Positions 9,926 through 18,563 of a DNA stretch of 64,000 bases are shown here, in pieces. Under the pieces are notes generated by a model. It did no database searches, had not been told where the DNA came from, and was given only the letters and a program-made list of their open reading frames with translations. A program made the translations under genes and the position numbers. Position 1 is the first letter of the stretch. The number at the start of each line of letters is the position of its first letter. The stretch is from Pradoshia sp. D12 (GTDB lineage Bacteria > Bacillota > Bacilli > Bacillales > Pradoshiaceae), in assembly GCF_008935075.1 (NCBI RefSeq), contig NZ_CP044545.1, positions 1,887,501 through 1,951,500 on the forward strand. Reading direction: 5' to 3'.

Positions 9926-9966
9926 AAACCCTATTACTCCAGCGATGTGATGTAATAGGGTTTTTA
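9926..9966 (+). terminator. Terminator after the repeat protein
   Basis: Twelve-base perfect arms AAACCCTATTAC / GTAATAGGGTTT with a T-run. Confidence 0.9.
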
Positions 9967-10013
9967 ATTGGTTGTATATTTATAAGAATAATATAGAGGA
10001 ATAGATATTACTT

Positions 10014-10037
10014 AGACTTCATTATGAAGTCTTTTTT
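10014..10037 (+). terminator. Second terminator-like hairpin
   Basis: Nine-base arms AGACTTCAT / ATGAAGTCT directly followed by T5-6, with no gene ending between it and the previous terminator. It may be a leftover from a lost gene. Confidence 0.65.
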
Positions 10038-10152
10038 ATCGTCTATAAATCATATTAATTATAATAATATATAAATTTATAAAAATATAATCACGATTAT
10101 TACAAATAAAATAACCAGCGGAATCCATATCGAAAATATAAGAAGAGTTGAA

Positions 10153-10302
10153 ATGCCAATTTATAAAGTAGATATTAAAGCTGAATTAGATTTACCAATT
10201 AATATAGAAGAATGGATTTATAGTCTTGAAAGAACAACGAATAATAAATGGTTAAAAGAAGCTATTCTTGACTACTGGGAAAAGAAAAAGGTATCCAATT
10301 AG
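10153..10302 (+). CDS. Small hypothetical protein (49 aa)
   Basis: The frame MPIYKVDIKAELDLP... to ...DYWEKKKVSN is acidic/basic and helix-rich. It is supported by a terminator whose stem overlaps its stop codon and by lying alone in its own spacer. The ribosome binding site (AGAAGAG) is weak. No family recognised. Confidence 0.5.
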   Translation: MPIYKVDIKAELDLPINIEEWIYSLERTTNNKWLKEAILDYWEKKKVSN

Positions 10303-10316
10303 GATGCCTTTTTTAT
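10285..10316 (+). terminator. Terminator overlapping the 49-aa gene stop
   Basis: AAAAAGGTATCC / GGATGCCTTTTTT around AATTA; one G-T pair; T6 tail. Confidence 0.8.
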
Positions 10317-10479
10317 TGAATGAAAATCCTTATAAATCAATAAATAATGGAATTAAGTTTATACTAGTGAAAGATCTGTATTGAATAAAAAGGATAAGTT
10401 AAATCCATAACGTGTGAAGGTGAAAGGTAAAACTTTGTGTAAATGAAAAAATCCTGATTTCAAAAGGAGAAATGATTAT

Positions 10480-12546
10480 ATGAATGAAAAAGCTAGTCCA
10501 AATAGACTAATAAATGAAAAATCTCCATACCTTTTGCAGCATGCCTACAACCCTGTAGACTGGTTTCCATGGGGAAAAGAGGCTTTTGAGAAGGCAAAAC
10601 AAGAAAATAAACCAGTTTTTGTAAGTATTGGGTACAGCACTTGCCATTGGTGTCATGTGATGGAGAGGGAAAGCTTTGAAGATGAAGAAGTGGCGTCGGT
10701 TATAAATGAGCGGTTTGTTTCCATAAAGGTAGATCGGGAAGAACGTCCTGATTTGGATTCGATTTATATGTCCGTGTGCCAGGTGATGACGGGACAAGGC
10801 GGTTGGCCGCTCAATGTGTTTTTAACTCCTGATCAGGTCCCCTTTTATGCAGGAACCTATTTTCCTAAGCATAGCCGTTATGGTCGTCCTGGAATAATAG
10901 ATGTGATTACTCAGCTACACGATACGTATATTAACGAGCCACATAAAATCGAAATGACAGGTGAGCGGATTAAAGATGCAATTATGCCACCGAAACAGGA
11001 GACATCGAGTGAGAAATTAACGATGACTGCGATCAATGCAGCTGTTCAACAATTTAAGCGGGTATTTGATGAACAGTATGGCGGGTTTGGCTCGGCTCCG
11101 AAATTTCCTACACCACATAATTTAATGTTCCTGCTGCGTTACTTCCATATGACGAAGGATCAGGAAGCATTGAATATGGTGCTAAAGACATTAGAAGGGC
11201 TATCAAGAGGTGGAATCTATGATCATATCGGATACGGGTTTTCTCGCTATTCCACTGATGAATTATACTTAGTCCCACATTTTGAAAAGATGCTATATGA
11301 TAATGCCATGCTGTTAATGGCGTATACAGAAGCCTATCAGGTTACCGGAGAAAATAGCCATCAAGTGATATCTGAACAAATCATTGAATATGTTTTACGG
11401 GACATGCGACATCCTGATGGCGGATTTTACTCAGCGGAGGATGCAGATTCAGAGGGTGTGGAAGGGAAATTCTATATATGGGACTACTTTGAAATCTTTG
11501 ATCACCTTGATGAAGACGTAGCAGAATTATATTGCGCTGTTTATGATATAACCCCTGAAGGAAACTTTGAAGGCGAAAATATTCCTAATCTAATTCGTGA
11601 ACCAATTGACTCATTTGCTGCTCATAATGATTTAGACGCAGCAGAAGTTCGTAAACAATTGGAGGAAGCAAGGAAAGTCTTATTTAATGTTCGCGAGGAG
11701 CGGGTTCATCCGCATAAGGATGACAAAATATTGACTGCCTGGAACGGATTAATGATTGCCGCTCTAGCCAAAGCTGGTAGAGTTTACAATCATCAGGAAG
11801 CACTGGTTGCAGCAAAAAGTGCTATCCAATTTATTGAACAGAATTTAATCGTGGATGGAAGAGTCATGGTCCGATACAGAGATGGTGAGGTTAAGCAGGA
11901 AGGATTTATTGATGACTATGCGTATCTTCTTTGGGCTTACATTGAACTCTATGAAACGACATTTGATTTATCCTATCTCAAAAAAGCAAAAACACTTACG
12001 CATCAAATGATCGAATTATTTTGGGATGGGGAAAATGGTGGATTCTATTTTTATGGAGAGGATAATGAGGAATTGCTGATCCGTCCAAAAGATGTATATG
12101 ATGGAGCATTACCATCCGGGAATAGTGTCGCAACCTTACAAATGCTAAGGCTGGCTCGTTTAACTGGTGAGTTTTCATTGGAGGATAAGGTACAGAACGT
12201 TTTTGACGCATTTGGCGATGATGTGATTCACTATCCAATGGGTCATACTTATATGTTAATGGCGTATATGACAACCCAAATGAAAATGAAGGAAGTCGTT
12301 GTATTGGGAAGTACGGATTCAGAGAATAACGTTATCACACATTTGCACAAGGAGTTTCATCCAAACTTAACTTATCTGGCAAACGAGGATTCCTCTTTAT
12401 TTACTGGTGTTGCTGATTTTGCGGCAGGTTATTCCAAGGTCAATGATCAGGAAACCTATTATGTATGTGAAAATTTTGTTTGCTACAAACCACTGACCAG
12501 TGAAAATGAAGCAATCGAGCTTATAAATGGCGACAAAGAGTCATAA
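10480..12546 (+). CDS. yyaL: YyaL-like thioredoxin-domain protein (DUF255)
   Basis: A large cytoplasmic protein found from bacteria to mammals (SPATA20). The N-terminal ~170 residues are a thioredoxin-like DUF255 domain with [15 protein letters not shown] and a C-x-x-C (C55-H-W-C58) in [11 protein letters not shown]. The rest is an (alpha/alpha)6 barrel like the six-hairpin glycosidase/epimerase fold, with [13 protein letters not shown] and LTAWNGLMI. Length 688 matches B. subtilis YyaL. AAAGGAGA precedes the ATG. The biochemical function of the family is not established; roles in redox or sugar metabolism are guesses. Confidence 0.92.
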   Translation: MNEKASPNRLINEKSPYLLQHAYNPVDWFPWGKEAFEKAKQENKPVFVSIGYSTCHWCHVMERESFEDEEVASVINERFVSIKVDREERPDLDSIYMSVCQVMTGQGGWPLNVFLTPDQVPFYAGTYFPKHSRYGRPGIIDVITQLHDTYINEPHKIEMTGERIKDAIMPPKQETSSEKLTMTAINAAVQQFKRVFDEQYGGFGSAPKFPTPHNLMFLLRYFHMTKDQEALNMVLKTLEGLSRGGIYDHIGYGFSRYSTDELYLVPHFEKMLYDNAMLLMAYTEAYQVTGENSHQVISEQIIEYVLRDMRHPDGGFYSAEDADSEGVEGKFYIWDYFEIFDHLDEDVAELYCAVYDITPEGNFEGENIPNLIREPIDSFAAHNDLDAAEVRKQLEEARKVLFNVREERVHPHKDDKILTAWNGLMIAALAKAGRVYNHQEALVAAKSAIQFIEQNLIVDGRVMVRYRDGEVKQEGFIDDYAYLLWAYIELYETTFDLSYLKKAKTLTHQMIELFWDGENGGFYFYGEDNEELLIRPKDVYDGALPSGNSVATLQMLRLARLTGEFSLEDKVQNVFDAFGDDVIHYPMGHTYMLMAYMTTQMKMKEVVVLGSTDSENNVITHLHKEFHPNLTYLANEDSSLFTGVADFAAGYSKVNDQETYYVCENFVCYKPLTSENEAIELINGDKES

Positions 12547-12589
12547 ATTTAATAAATAACAGCTGCGTTGGCTATATAAAATATAGGAT

Positions 12590-12626
12590 AAAATAGTACA
12601 TCATGATTGGTGTGCTATTTTATTTT
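12590..12626 (+). terminator. Terminator of yyaL
   Basis: AAAATAGTACA / TGTGCTATTTT with one G-T pair, followed by ATTTT. Confidence 0.75.
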
Positions 12627-12722
12627 GGGTCTTTCCACTACTAATTATCTCATCTATGATTCATTTATATTATAATGAATGTAAATATTCTATAAATTAA
12701 ATAAACGAAATTGAGGGATTCT

Positions 12723-13697
12723 ATGAAAACAATTCAGTGGGGTATTATTGGACTTGGTAACATAGCAGAACGTTTTGCGAAAACGGTGAAAGCAATGGAT
12801 GGCGTTACTTTAAAAGCAGTCGCCTCCAGGACGAAGGATCACGCGCTCGAATTTGGCCGAAAATACGGGGTTGAAGAAAAATTTTGTTATGGTACATATG
12901 ATGAGCTAATACAGGATGAACAAATTGATGCTATTTATATCGCTGTTCCACACCCATTTCATAAAGAAAATGCGATTCGTTGTTTAAACCATGGAAAAGC
13001 CGTGCTTTGTGAAAAGCCTGTTACAATGAATAAAGAAGAAGTTCAAGAAGTCATCCATGCTGCTAAAGAGAATAAGGTCTTCTTTATGGAAGCGATGAAA
13101 TCACGCTTTATGCCAATTAATAAAGAAATAAGAAACCTCGTCAAGGAAGGTGTCATTGGAGAGCCTACTTTCATGAGAGCGGAACTCGGTTTTAAAGGAG
13201 AATTTGATCCGAAGGGGCGCATATTTAACCGAGAACTTGGCGGAGGAGCATTATTAGATATCGGGATTTATCCTATCTCATATTGCGCTTATTTACTTGG
13301 AAATAAACCAAAATCGATTCAAAGCTCATTACAATATGGAGTAACAGATGTAGATGAAAATGGGACTATACAATTAAGCTATGACAATGGATCGTTTGCT
13401 CAAATTTACTGTACGATAAGGGCAAATACACGAAAAGATGCAAGTCTATTAGGCACAGACGGCAGTATTTATATACCGTATTTTTCAAATGCCCAGTCCG
13501 CAACAATCACCACCCCAAATAAAGAATGGACGATTGAAGAACCTTTCGAATTAACTGGATTTGAATATCAAATCCGTGAAGTAGGCCGATGCCTTCAAGA
13601 AGGTGTGCTTGAGAGTCCACAAATGACTTGGCATGATTCTATTGAAGTCATGGATATCGTTGATCAAATATTTGCTAATAATGTTTTAAAAGGATGA
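12723..13697 (+). CDS. Gfo/Idh/MocA-family NAD(P)-dependent oxidoreductase
   Basis: Soluble dehydrogenase acting on a sugar, inositol or related ring. The Rossmann motif GIIGLGNIAERFA opens the protein, followed by AVPHPFHKENA, the family EKPVT motif (lysine of the active site), and GGGALLDIGIYPI in the C-terminal substrate domain. I chose the ATG at 12723, 7 nt behind GAGG, giving 324 residues; a TTG 12 nt earlier would overlap that ribosome binding site. It stands alone, so the substrate cannot be inferred. Confidence 0.92.
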   Translation: MKTIQWGIIGLGNIAERFAKTVKAMDGVTLKAVASRTKDHALEFGRKYGVEEKFCYGTYDELIQDEQIDAIYIAVPHPFHKENAIRCLNHGKAVLCEKPVTMNKEEVQEVIHAAKENKVFFMEAMKSRFMPINKEIRNLVKEGVIGEPTFMRAELGFKGEFDPKGRIFNRELGGGALLDIGIYPISYCAYLLGNKPKSIQSSLQYGVTDVDENGTIQLSYDNGSFAQIYCTIRANTRKDASLLGTDGSIYIPYFSNAQSATITTPNKEWTIEEPFELTGFEYQIREVGRCLQEGVLESPQMTWHDSIEVMDIVDQIFANNVLKG

Positions 13698-13699
13698 GA

Positions 13700-13726
13700 G
13701 GAGAGCCAATTAGGCTCTCTTTTTTT
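13700..13726 (+). terminator. Terminator of the Gfo/Idh gene
   Basis: GAGAGCC / GGCTCTC around AATTA, then a run of T. Confidence 0.9.
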
Positions 13727-13766
13727 AGAAGATTTATTGGTTACGAGGTGTATGAAAATGAGTAAT

Positions 13767-13976
13767 TTAAGACAAGAAAATGGGTAGAAGGGTCACGATT
13801 AAGCCAACCACTAATAAAATTGTCCCAAAAATACGAGATAACAATTCTTCGTCACCTGAAACACCGTTCCACAAAACAAGATTCACTAAGAAGAGGGCTT
13901 TATTCCTTAATACTAAAAAACCAATAAACATAATAAAAATACCAATGATTAAGACTGCTAAAGTCTCCACATTCAT
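13767..13976 (-). CDS. Small membrane protein (69 aa)
   Basis: Two hydrophobic helices (about residues 6-34 and 48-69) joined by a short loop NGVSGDEE. The start ATG is preceded by CGGAGGTG. It could be a stress-related small membrane protein, since it diverges from the SigB-controlled gene next door, but I do not recognise the family. The plus-strand frame over it has no ribosome binding site and is rejected. Confidence 0.7.
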   Translation of the reverse strand: MNVETLAVLIIGIFIMFIGFLVLRNKALFLVNLVLWNGVSGDEELLSRIFGTILLVVGLIVTLLPIFLS

Positions 13977-14193
13977 TCACCTCCGAAATATTCTTCACAC
14001 TCTTCTTTGTTTATTTTAACATAAATATCCAGTTTACTTTATGAGAATTAAGGATTGAGAACGGGTGTTTATTTGCCAGATTCCCCTAAAAAGACAAAGA
14101 TAATAAAAAAATTTCAATAAAATAAAAACGAGAACCTACCATATATGCAAAAAAAACACTTGACATAATCAGGGTGTTGATTCTCACTTTATT

Positions 14194-14218
14194 GTTTATT
14201 GATTTCCAGTGTGGGTAT
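14194..14218 (+). promoter_or_regulatory. Sigma-B (general stress) promoter
   Basis: GTTTAT - 13 nt - GGGTAT, one base off the SigB consensus GTTTAA-N12-15-GGGTAT, placed 55 nt before the start of a YflT/DUF2382 general-stress gene, which is the expected regulon member. Confidence 0.8.
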
Positions 14219-14273
14219 ATTTTAACTGTGAAGCAAATATTATCCGAACAAAAATTGCTAGGAGGAATATAAC

Positions 14274-15233
14274 ATGAATAAAACAGTTTATGGAGTTTAC
14301 ACACAAAGTGCAGAAGTCGTACAGGCTATTAATAGTTTGAAAGCAAAAGGGTATGATAGTTCTGATATTACTGTAGTCGCAGATAATGCAGATAAATTAG
14401 ATTTGATGGGAAATTACACGATAGATAAAGATGTTAAAACAGTATCAAATGATGAAGATTCCTTTATGGATAAAGTAGCAAAATTCTTTACATTGGATAC
14501 TAATAATCCAGTTGAAGAGAAAATGAGAACGGACTATGGTTTTACTTCTGAAGAAAGTGCACGCTATGCAGAAGAAGTGAACAACGGAAAAGTTTTAGTT
14601 CTTGTTGATCAAGATGCACAGCTTGGAGATACAATTGGCATGGATCGTACTGAAGATCTGAATTCAGGAGCAAATGCTTCTGCCGCTCTTAATACAACTG
14701 ATCGTTTGGCAAATGATGATACACTAACTGACGAAGAAAGAAGAATTAAACTTCGCGAAGAACGATTAAACGTTGATAAAAATGAAGTGAAAACTGGAGA
14801 AGTAATTGTTAATAAAAAAGTAACGGAAACACAAAAAGAAGTTGAAGTACCAGTGGACCATGAAGAAGTTTATATTGAGCGACGTAAAGTAACAGATCGT
14901 GATACGACAGATCAATTGGGTGCTATCACTGACAATGAAGAAATTCGTATCCCTGTAACAGAGGAAAAAATAGAAGTGACCAAAAAGCCAGTTGTAACTG
15001 ATGAGATTGTGATCGGTAAAGAAAAAGTTACAGATACCAAAACCGTTCAAGATACCGTTAAAAAAGAAGATGTTCAGGTTGACAAGGATGGTAATCCATT
15101 TGTAAATGATCATAATACAACTACTCGTATGGAGGGTACCTCTGTACAGGATTCTTCGTTAACAGACGAAGATACAGACCGTTTAACTGCAAAGCCATAT
15201 CAAAAAAATAAGATTGATACTGATAATCTTTAA
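14274..15233 (+). CDS. General stress protein with YflT (GSP17M) and DUF2382 (YsnF/AvaK) domains
   Basis: Residues 1-~100 are the YflT/general-stress-protein-17M type (MNKTVYGVYTQSAE..., SLKAKGYDSSDITVVAD). Residues ~155-290 are a DUF2382 domain, rich in E/K/V/T with LREERLNVDKNEV, VPVDHEEVYIERR and IRIPVTEEKIEV repeats. The protein is acidic and hydrophilic, probably cytoplasmic. TAGGAGGA precedes the ATG, and a strong SigB promoter lies upstream, which agrees with a stress role. The molecular function of DUF2382 proteins is unknown. Confidence 0.88.
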   Translation: MNKTVYGVYTQSAEVVQAINSLKAKGYDSSDITVVADNADKLDLMGNYTIDKDVKTVSNDEDSFMDKVAKFFTLDTNNPVEEKMRTDYGFTSEESARYAEEVNNGKVLVLVDQDAQLGDTIGMDRTEDLNSGANASAALNTTDRLANDDTLTDEERRIKLREERLNVDKNEVKTGEVIVNKKVTETQKEVEVPVDHEEVYIERRKVTDRDTTDQLGAITDNEEIRIPVTEEKIEVTKKPVVTDEIVIGKEKVTDTKTVQDTVKKEDVQVDKDGNPFVNDHNTTTRMEGTSVQDSSLTDEDTDRLTAKPYQKNKIDTDNL

Positions 15234-15242
15234 GAGTAATAT

Positions 15243-15276
15243 AAAAAAAGCTGTCTCATTGAGACAGCTTTTTTTT
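15243..15276. terminator. Bidirectional terminator between the stress gene and ohrR-like gene
   Basis: AAAAAAAGCTGTCTC ATT GAGACAGCTTTTTTTT: A-run, perfect stem, T-run, so it can serve both converging genes. Confidence 0.92.
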
Positions 15277-15279
15277 AGC

Positions 15280-15711
15280 TTAAAGACTTTTTAACTTTGC
15301 ATTGAGTTTATTTACGTATTCCATCAATGCTTGATACTCCTCGATTTCTAATCCACATTCCTCAATTTTCGACTTAATGGAATCAATGATATTATTTTTT
15401 TGCTTATATGCTTTTTCTTGCAGAGAGATCAGCATCATGCGTTCGTCCGTCTTAGACCGTTCTTTTATTAGCCATCCGCTTTGCTGCATCCTTGAAATAA
15501 TGGGATTTAACGTCCCAGTTCCCATATTCAGCTTTTGCCCAAGCTCTTTCATTGGAACTTGATCTTGCTCCCATAAGCTCAATAAAACTAAGTATTGCGG
15601 ATACGTTAAGCCAAATGGCTTTAAAACATTAGAATATAGCCTCGTAAATTCATTGGTAGTTTCGTATAAAACAAAGCATAACTGTTTGTTTAATGCAACA
15701 TCCTTCTCCAT
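15280..15711 (-). CDS. ohrR: MarR-family regulator, OhrR-like peroxide sensor
   Basis: Winged-helix repressor. The N-terminal stretch contains C12 in NKQLCFVLYE, followed by TYPQYLVLLSLWE, the arrangement of the OhrR reactive cysteine and the tyrosines that hydrogen-bond it. The wing helix carries GTLNPIISRM and the wing KERSKTDERMMLISL. A single N-terminal cysteine plus a second one at ~118 suggests one-Cys OhrR chemistry, though this is inferred. It lies 6 nt downstream of a glutathione peroxidase gene, not an ohr gene, so it probably represses that operon through the palindrome described upstream. Assignment as OhrR rather than another DUF24/MarR type is fairly sure. Confidence 0.82.
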   Translation of the reverse strand: MEKDVALNKQLCFVLYETTNEFTRLYSNVLKPFGLTYPQYLVLLSLWEQDQVPMKELGQKLNMGTGTLNPIISRMQQSGWLIKERSKTDERMMLISLQEKAYKQKNNIIDSIKSKIEECGLEIEEYQALMEYVNKLNAKLKSL

Positions 15712-15717
15712 AACCTA

Positions 15718-16200
15718 TCACTTTTCCAATTCTTCTTCTATATCTTTTTTAATTTTTTCGGGAGCGGTGGTTGGAGCATAACGCTCGACAACTTGACCTT
15801 TTTTATCAATTAAAAATTTAGTGAAATTCCATTTGATTTTTTTGCTAAGGAGACCTTTCTGTTCAGTCGTTAAATACTGAAAAAGCGGGTCAGCATGATC
15901 ACCATTTACATCGATTTTCGCAAAAATCGGGAATGTAACTCCATAGTTTATTTGGCAAAACTCGGTGGTTTTATTAATATCATCATATTCCTGACTATTA
16001 AATTGGTCGCATGGGAATCCTAATACCTCAAAGCCTTGGCTGTTAAATTTTTTATATAACTCCTGAAGTCCTTTAAATTGAGGCGCCAGCCCACATTTAC
16101 TGGCTGTATTAACGATAAGGAGAGGCTTGCCTTCATATTCTTTTAAAGATTGCAATTTGCCGTTTGTCTTTTTTACTTCAAAATCGTAAACACTTTTCAT
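15718..16200 (-). CDS. bsaA: Thioredoxin-dependent glutathione peroxidase-family protein
   Basis: Reduces hydroperoxides in the cytoplasm. The thioredoxin-fold family motif NTASKCGLAPQ holds the peroxidatic cysteine C36. GFPCDQF (C64) and WNFTKFLI are conserved, and C82 is in the position of the resolving cysteine of thioredoxin-type enzymes. Length 160 is typical. GGGAGG precedes the ATG. The gene heads a two-gene operon with an OhrR-like regulator, so induction by peroxide is expected. Confidence 0.93.
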   Translation of the reverse strand: MKSVYDFEVKKTNGKLQSLKEYEGKPLLIVNTASKCGLAPQFKGLQELYKKFNSQGFEVLGFPCDQFNSQEYDDINKTTEFCQINYGVTFPIFAKIDVNGDHADPLFQYLTTEQKGLLSKKIKWNFTKFLIDKKGQVVERYAPTTAPEKIKKDIEEELEK

Positions 16201-16214
16201 CGTATTCCTCCCTT

Positions 16215-16261
16215 TATATCGTGTACGATATAACTATACAATATATGGTAGGGTGAAACAA
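16215..16261 (-). promoter_or_regulatory. Promoter and palindromic operator of the gpx-ohrR operon
   Basis: On the minus strand TTGTTT (16256-16261), 17 nt, TATAGT (16233-16238), then the inverted repeat TATATCG-N4-CGATATA at 16215-16232, right where transcription should start. A repressor bound there would block initiation. The OhrR-like product of the second gene is the obvious candidate. Confidence 0.7.
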
Positions 16262-16354
16262 AATTTAAAGCTATACGTATAAGGTAATAGAAGGAAATAG
16301 ACAGTGAAAAGTATAGCTGGTAAACTATTATAAACTTAATAGAGGTGAATTATT

Positions 16355-17011
16355 TTGGGAAAACGATTGACGTGTATGCATGCACATCATTCAAATATTC
16401 ATTATATTGACGAGGCATTCTCACCCTATGAGGTAGACCTTATACACTTTGTGGATCCAGGTTTAATGAGTCGTTTAACTCATGATTTATCTTTTCAAAA
16501 AGAACAAGCTGGTATGAAAATTGCAGAACAAATAAACTGGATGGAGAGCTGTCAGGTAGATGGGATTCTTCTGACATGTACAAATTATATTGCTCTGTTA
16601 CAGGAAGAACATGTAACATCCAAACTACCAATATATAAAATAGACGAGCCTTTTTTCGAAGCAATCTGCGGGGTTACTGAACCACAGACTATATTCTTTT
16701 CGAATCCAGGAACTGTAAAGGGAACGATGGACCGACTTCATCAATATGCTGCTATAAAGGGAAAGACATTACCTATTAATGTTCATGTTATAGAAGGTAC
16801 ATTCGATTTAATGATGAAGGGGATGACTGAACAATATAACGAAAAAATAGCGGAATATATTACGTTATATCGTCAAAAATCTCAAGATATCCTATCAGTT
16901 GGTCAACTATCTATGTATGATGGTGCTAAACAAACAGGTCTTGAGATTATTAATCCGTTGGATACGCTGGTAAAACCGATCGTCCGTGGACTAGGTTTAA
17001 ATAAAAGCTAA
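16355..17011 (+). CDS. Aspartate/glutamate racemase-like fold protein, function unknown
   Basis: TTG start behind AGAGGTGAA. The 218-residue protein has the Asp/Glu/hydantoin racemase pattern: a first-domain HFVDPGLMSRL, then DGILLTCTNYIALL holding a candidate catalytic cysteine (C80), and a second-domain FSNPGTVKGTM with a further potential active-site region. The usual second cysteine motif is not clear, so racemase activity is unproven. It is followed after 21 nt by a DUF1232 gene and may be cotranscribed. Confidence 0.65.
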   Translation: MGKRLTCMHAHHSNIHYIDEAFSPYEVDLIHFVDPGLMSRLTHDLSFQKEQAGMKIAEQINWMESCQVDGILLTCTNYIALLQEEHVTSKLPIYKIDEPFFEAICGVTEPQTIFFSNPGTVKGTMDRLHQYAAIKGKTLPINVHVIEGTFDLMMKGMTEQYNEKIAEYITLYRQKSQDILSVGQLSMYDGAKQTGLEIINPLDTLVKPIVRGLGLNKS

Positions 17012-17032
17012 AATAAAAATGGAGGTAATCCT

Positions 17033-17224
17033 ATGCTGAAAAAATTATCGAAGAAATCAAAATTTGCTATCGCTGCTGCCGGATTATATTTAGTATTACC
17101 TACAGACGTGATACCTGACTTTATTATCGGTTTCGGCCAAGTGGATGATTTAGCCGTAGCGGGCTATGTTTTTAAGACAATCTATGAAGATCTTAAAAAA
17201 TCAAAAAAAGCTATTAATCAGTAA
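17033..17224 (+). CDS. DUF1232 small membrane protein (YkvA-like)
   Basis: 63 residues with the DUF1232 signature YLVLPTDVIPDFI followed by GFGQVDDLAVAGY, spanning a single hydrophobic hairpin. GGAGG precedes the ATG. The family is widespread and membrane-associated with no known function. Confidence 0.88.
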   Translation: MLKKLSKKSKFAIAAAGLYLVLPTDVIPDFIIGFGQVDDLAVAGYVFKTIYEDLKKSKKAINQ

Positions 17225-17490
17225 CTAAGTTGAGAATATCTGATAAGGAATGTCCCGCAATTCAGTGTTCGTACGAATCAGATGAGGTTTATGAAAACTT
17301 ACTGATAAGCTAATTAGCATTGAGAACTGGTTGTTTTCAGATGCGTACTGTAAAAGTGGTTACTCCTTCTAGTATTATGTATAATTGTTAAATTTAGCAG
17401 GTAGACATAGCTGTTTGCTTCTTTCATAATGATGGGCGAAGGCTATGAATACTTGATATTATACATAATATAGAGAAAGAAGGACTTATT

Positions 17491-17715
17491 TTGAGAGCAC
17501 AAAGAAAATCATTTGGAATCGCGTTACTACTATGGTTTCTTCTCGGAACCATTGGAGCTCATAGAATGTATATACATGAACGTATCCATTATATCTTTTG
17601 GTATTGGTTAGCGGTTATGTGTACATTTTCTATCATTCTATGGATTGATCTGTTTAGATTGAAAGGTATGATTGATAGACAGTATTACTACGACCGCGGT
17701 AAATATGGGGTTTAA
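17491..17715 (+). CDS. TM2-domain membrane protein
   Basis: TTG start behind AAGAAGGA. The 74 residues hold two membrane helices with the TM2 pattern LLLWFLLGTIGAHRMY and WIDLFRL. TM2 proteins are small membrane proteins of unknown role. The 265-nt spacer before it shows no gene. Confidence 0.82.
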   Translation: MRAQRKSFGIALLLWFLLGTIGAHRMYIHERIHYIFWYWLAVMCTFSIILWIDLFRLKGMIDRQYYYDRGKYGV

Positions 17716-17736
17716 ATTTATGTAGTATTTAATGCT

Positions 17737-17763
17737 AGAGGGGGTTAAGAACCCCCTCTTTGT
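17737..17763. terminator. Terminator after the TM2 gene
   Basis: Ten-base perfect stem AGAGGGGGTT / AACCCCCTCT with a 3-nt loop, then TTTG. Confidence 0.85.
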
Positions 17764-17828
17764 AGTTTTATTACACTCAATTTATTTTACTTAATAGTCT
17801 AAATGGATTATTAAAAGATATATGGCCC

Positions 17829-18563
17829 TTACCTATATCTGGCTATGTGATTATATATTTCACTAAGGTTTTTAAAACCTGCTTCCTGGGCTTTTGATAG
17901 ATAATAGCCCCATAAGCGGGCCGTCATGAAGGCATCTCCCAATGCGTGATGTCTATTTTTGATTTCTATCCCGCATCCAGCACATAAGTCTTCTAAGGCA
18001 TTTGAGCTGCTGACGGGATTAAATAGTTGTGTTAAGAAAGAAGTATCAAGGATTCTATGCTGGAATTTTGTTCGAGTCACGTCCCAAGTGAACTTGTGCA
18101 TAAAGCTTTGCTCATGCTGAGAATGATGGGCAACCAGACTTTTAGTCGAGACAAATTTAAAGAAATTCATCAGGACATCTGAACTCTCCGGAGCGGCTTG
18201 AAGTTCTTTACCTGTAATATTCGTTAGAGAAGTAATTTCAGGAGATAAAGGGATGTCCGTCTTAATCAGTGAATAGAAGCTTTCTTCAGTTAATATCTCA
18301 CATCCATGCATTTTCACAGCACCTATAGAGATCATCTGATCACCTTTGTCAGGGAAAAATCCTGTTGTTTCGATGTCAAACACAACCACATCAAGCTGAT
18401 CAAGAGGACAATTTAGATCGTCCTTTTTACGCGCTTCCTTTTCTAGCTGTCGCATAAAAGAGATATTTTGCGGAGTTGCTTGCCCCTGTACACCGGCGAG
18501 TACGTTCGAACTGATCTTACCGCTCATTCCTCTGAAAAATTCGATAAAATCATTCATTCCCAT
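17829..18563 (-). CDS. DnaQ-type 3'-5' exonuclease (DEDDh), DNA polymerase III epsilon-like
   Basis: Motif I is VVFDIETTGF with D63 and E65. Motif II lies in the HHSQHEQSFMHKF region, and motif III, HHALGDAF, supplies the DEDDh histidine/aspartate. An N-terminal ~55-residue extension precedes the fold. The frame is open to 18584, but ATG at 18563, 6 nt behind AAGGGTGA, is the best start. It overlaps the end of the upstream nucleotidyltransferase gene by 14 nt, so the two are coupled. The pair DUF294 nucleotidyltransferase plus DnaQ exonuclease recurs in many bacteria without a proven function. Confidence 0.85.
   Translation of the reverse strand: MGMNDFIEFFRGMSGKISSNVLAGVQGQATPQNISFMRQLEKEARKKDDLNCPLDQLDVVVFDIETTGFFPDKGDQMISIGAVKMHGCEILTEESFYSLIKTDIPLSPEITSLTNITGKELQAAPESSDVLMNFFKFVSTKSLVAHHSQHEQSFMHKFTWDVTRTKFQHRILDTSFLTQLFNPVSSSNALEDLCAGCGIEIKNRHHALGDAFMTARLWGYYLSKAQEAGFKNLSEIYNHIARYR

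Noticed and set aside
13780-14019. 79-aa plus-strand frame over the small membrane gene
   Set aside because: No ribosome binding site; the minus-strand gene has CGGAGGTG and a membrane topology.
14766-15113. 115-aa minus-strand frame
   Set aside because: Antisense to the DUF2382 coding region, low-complexity Phe/Tyr-rich, no ribosome binding site.
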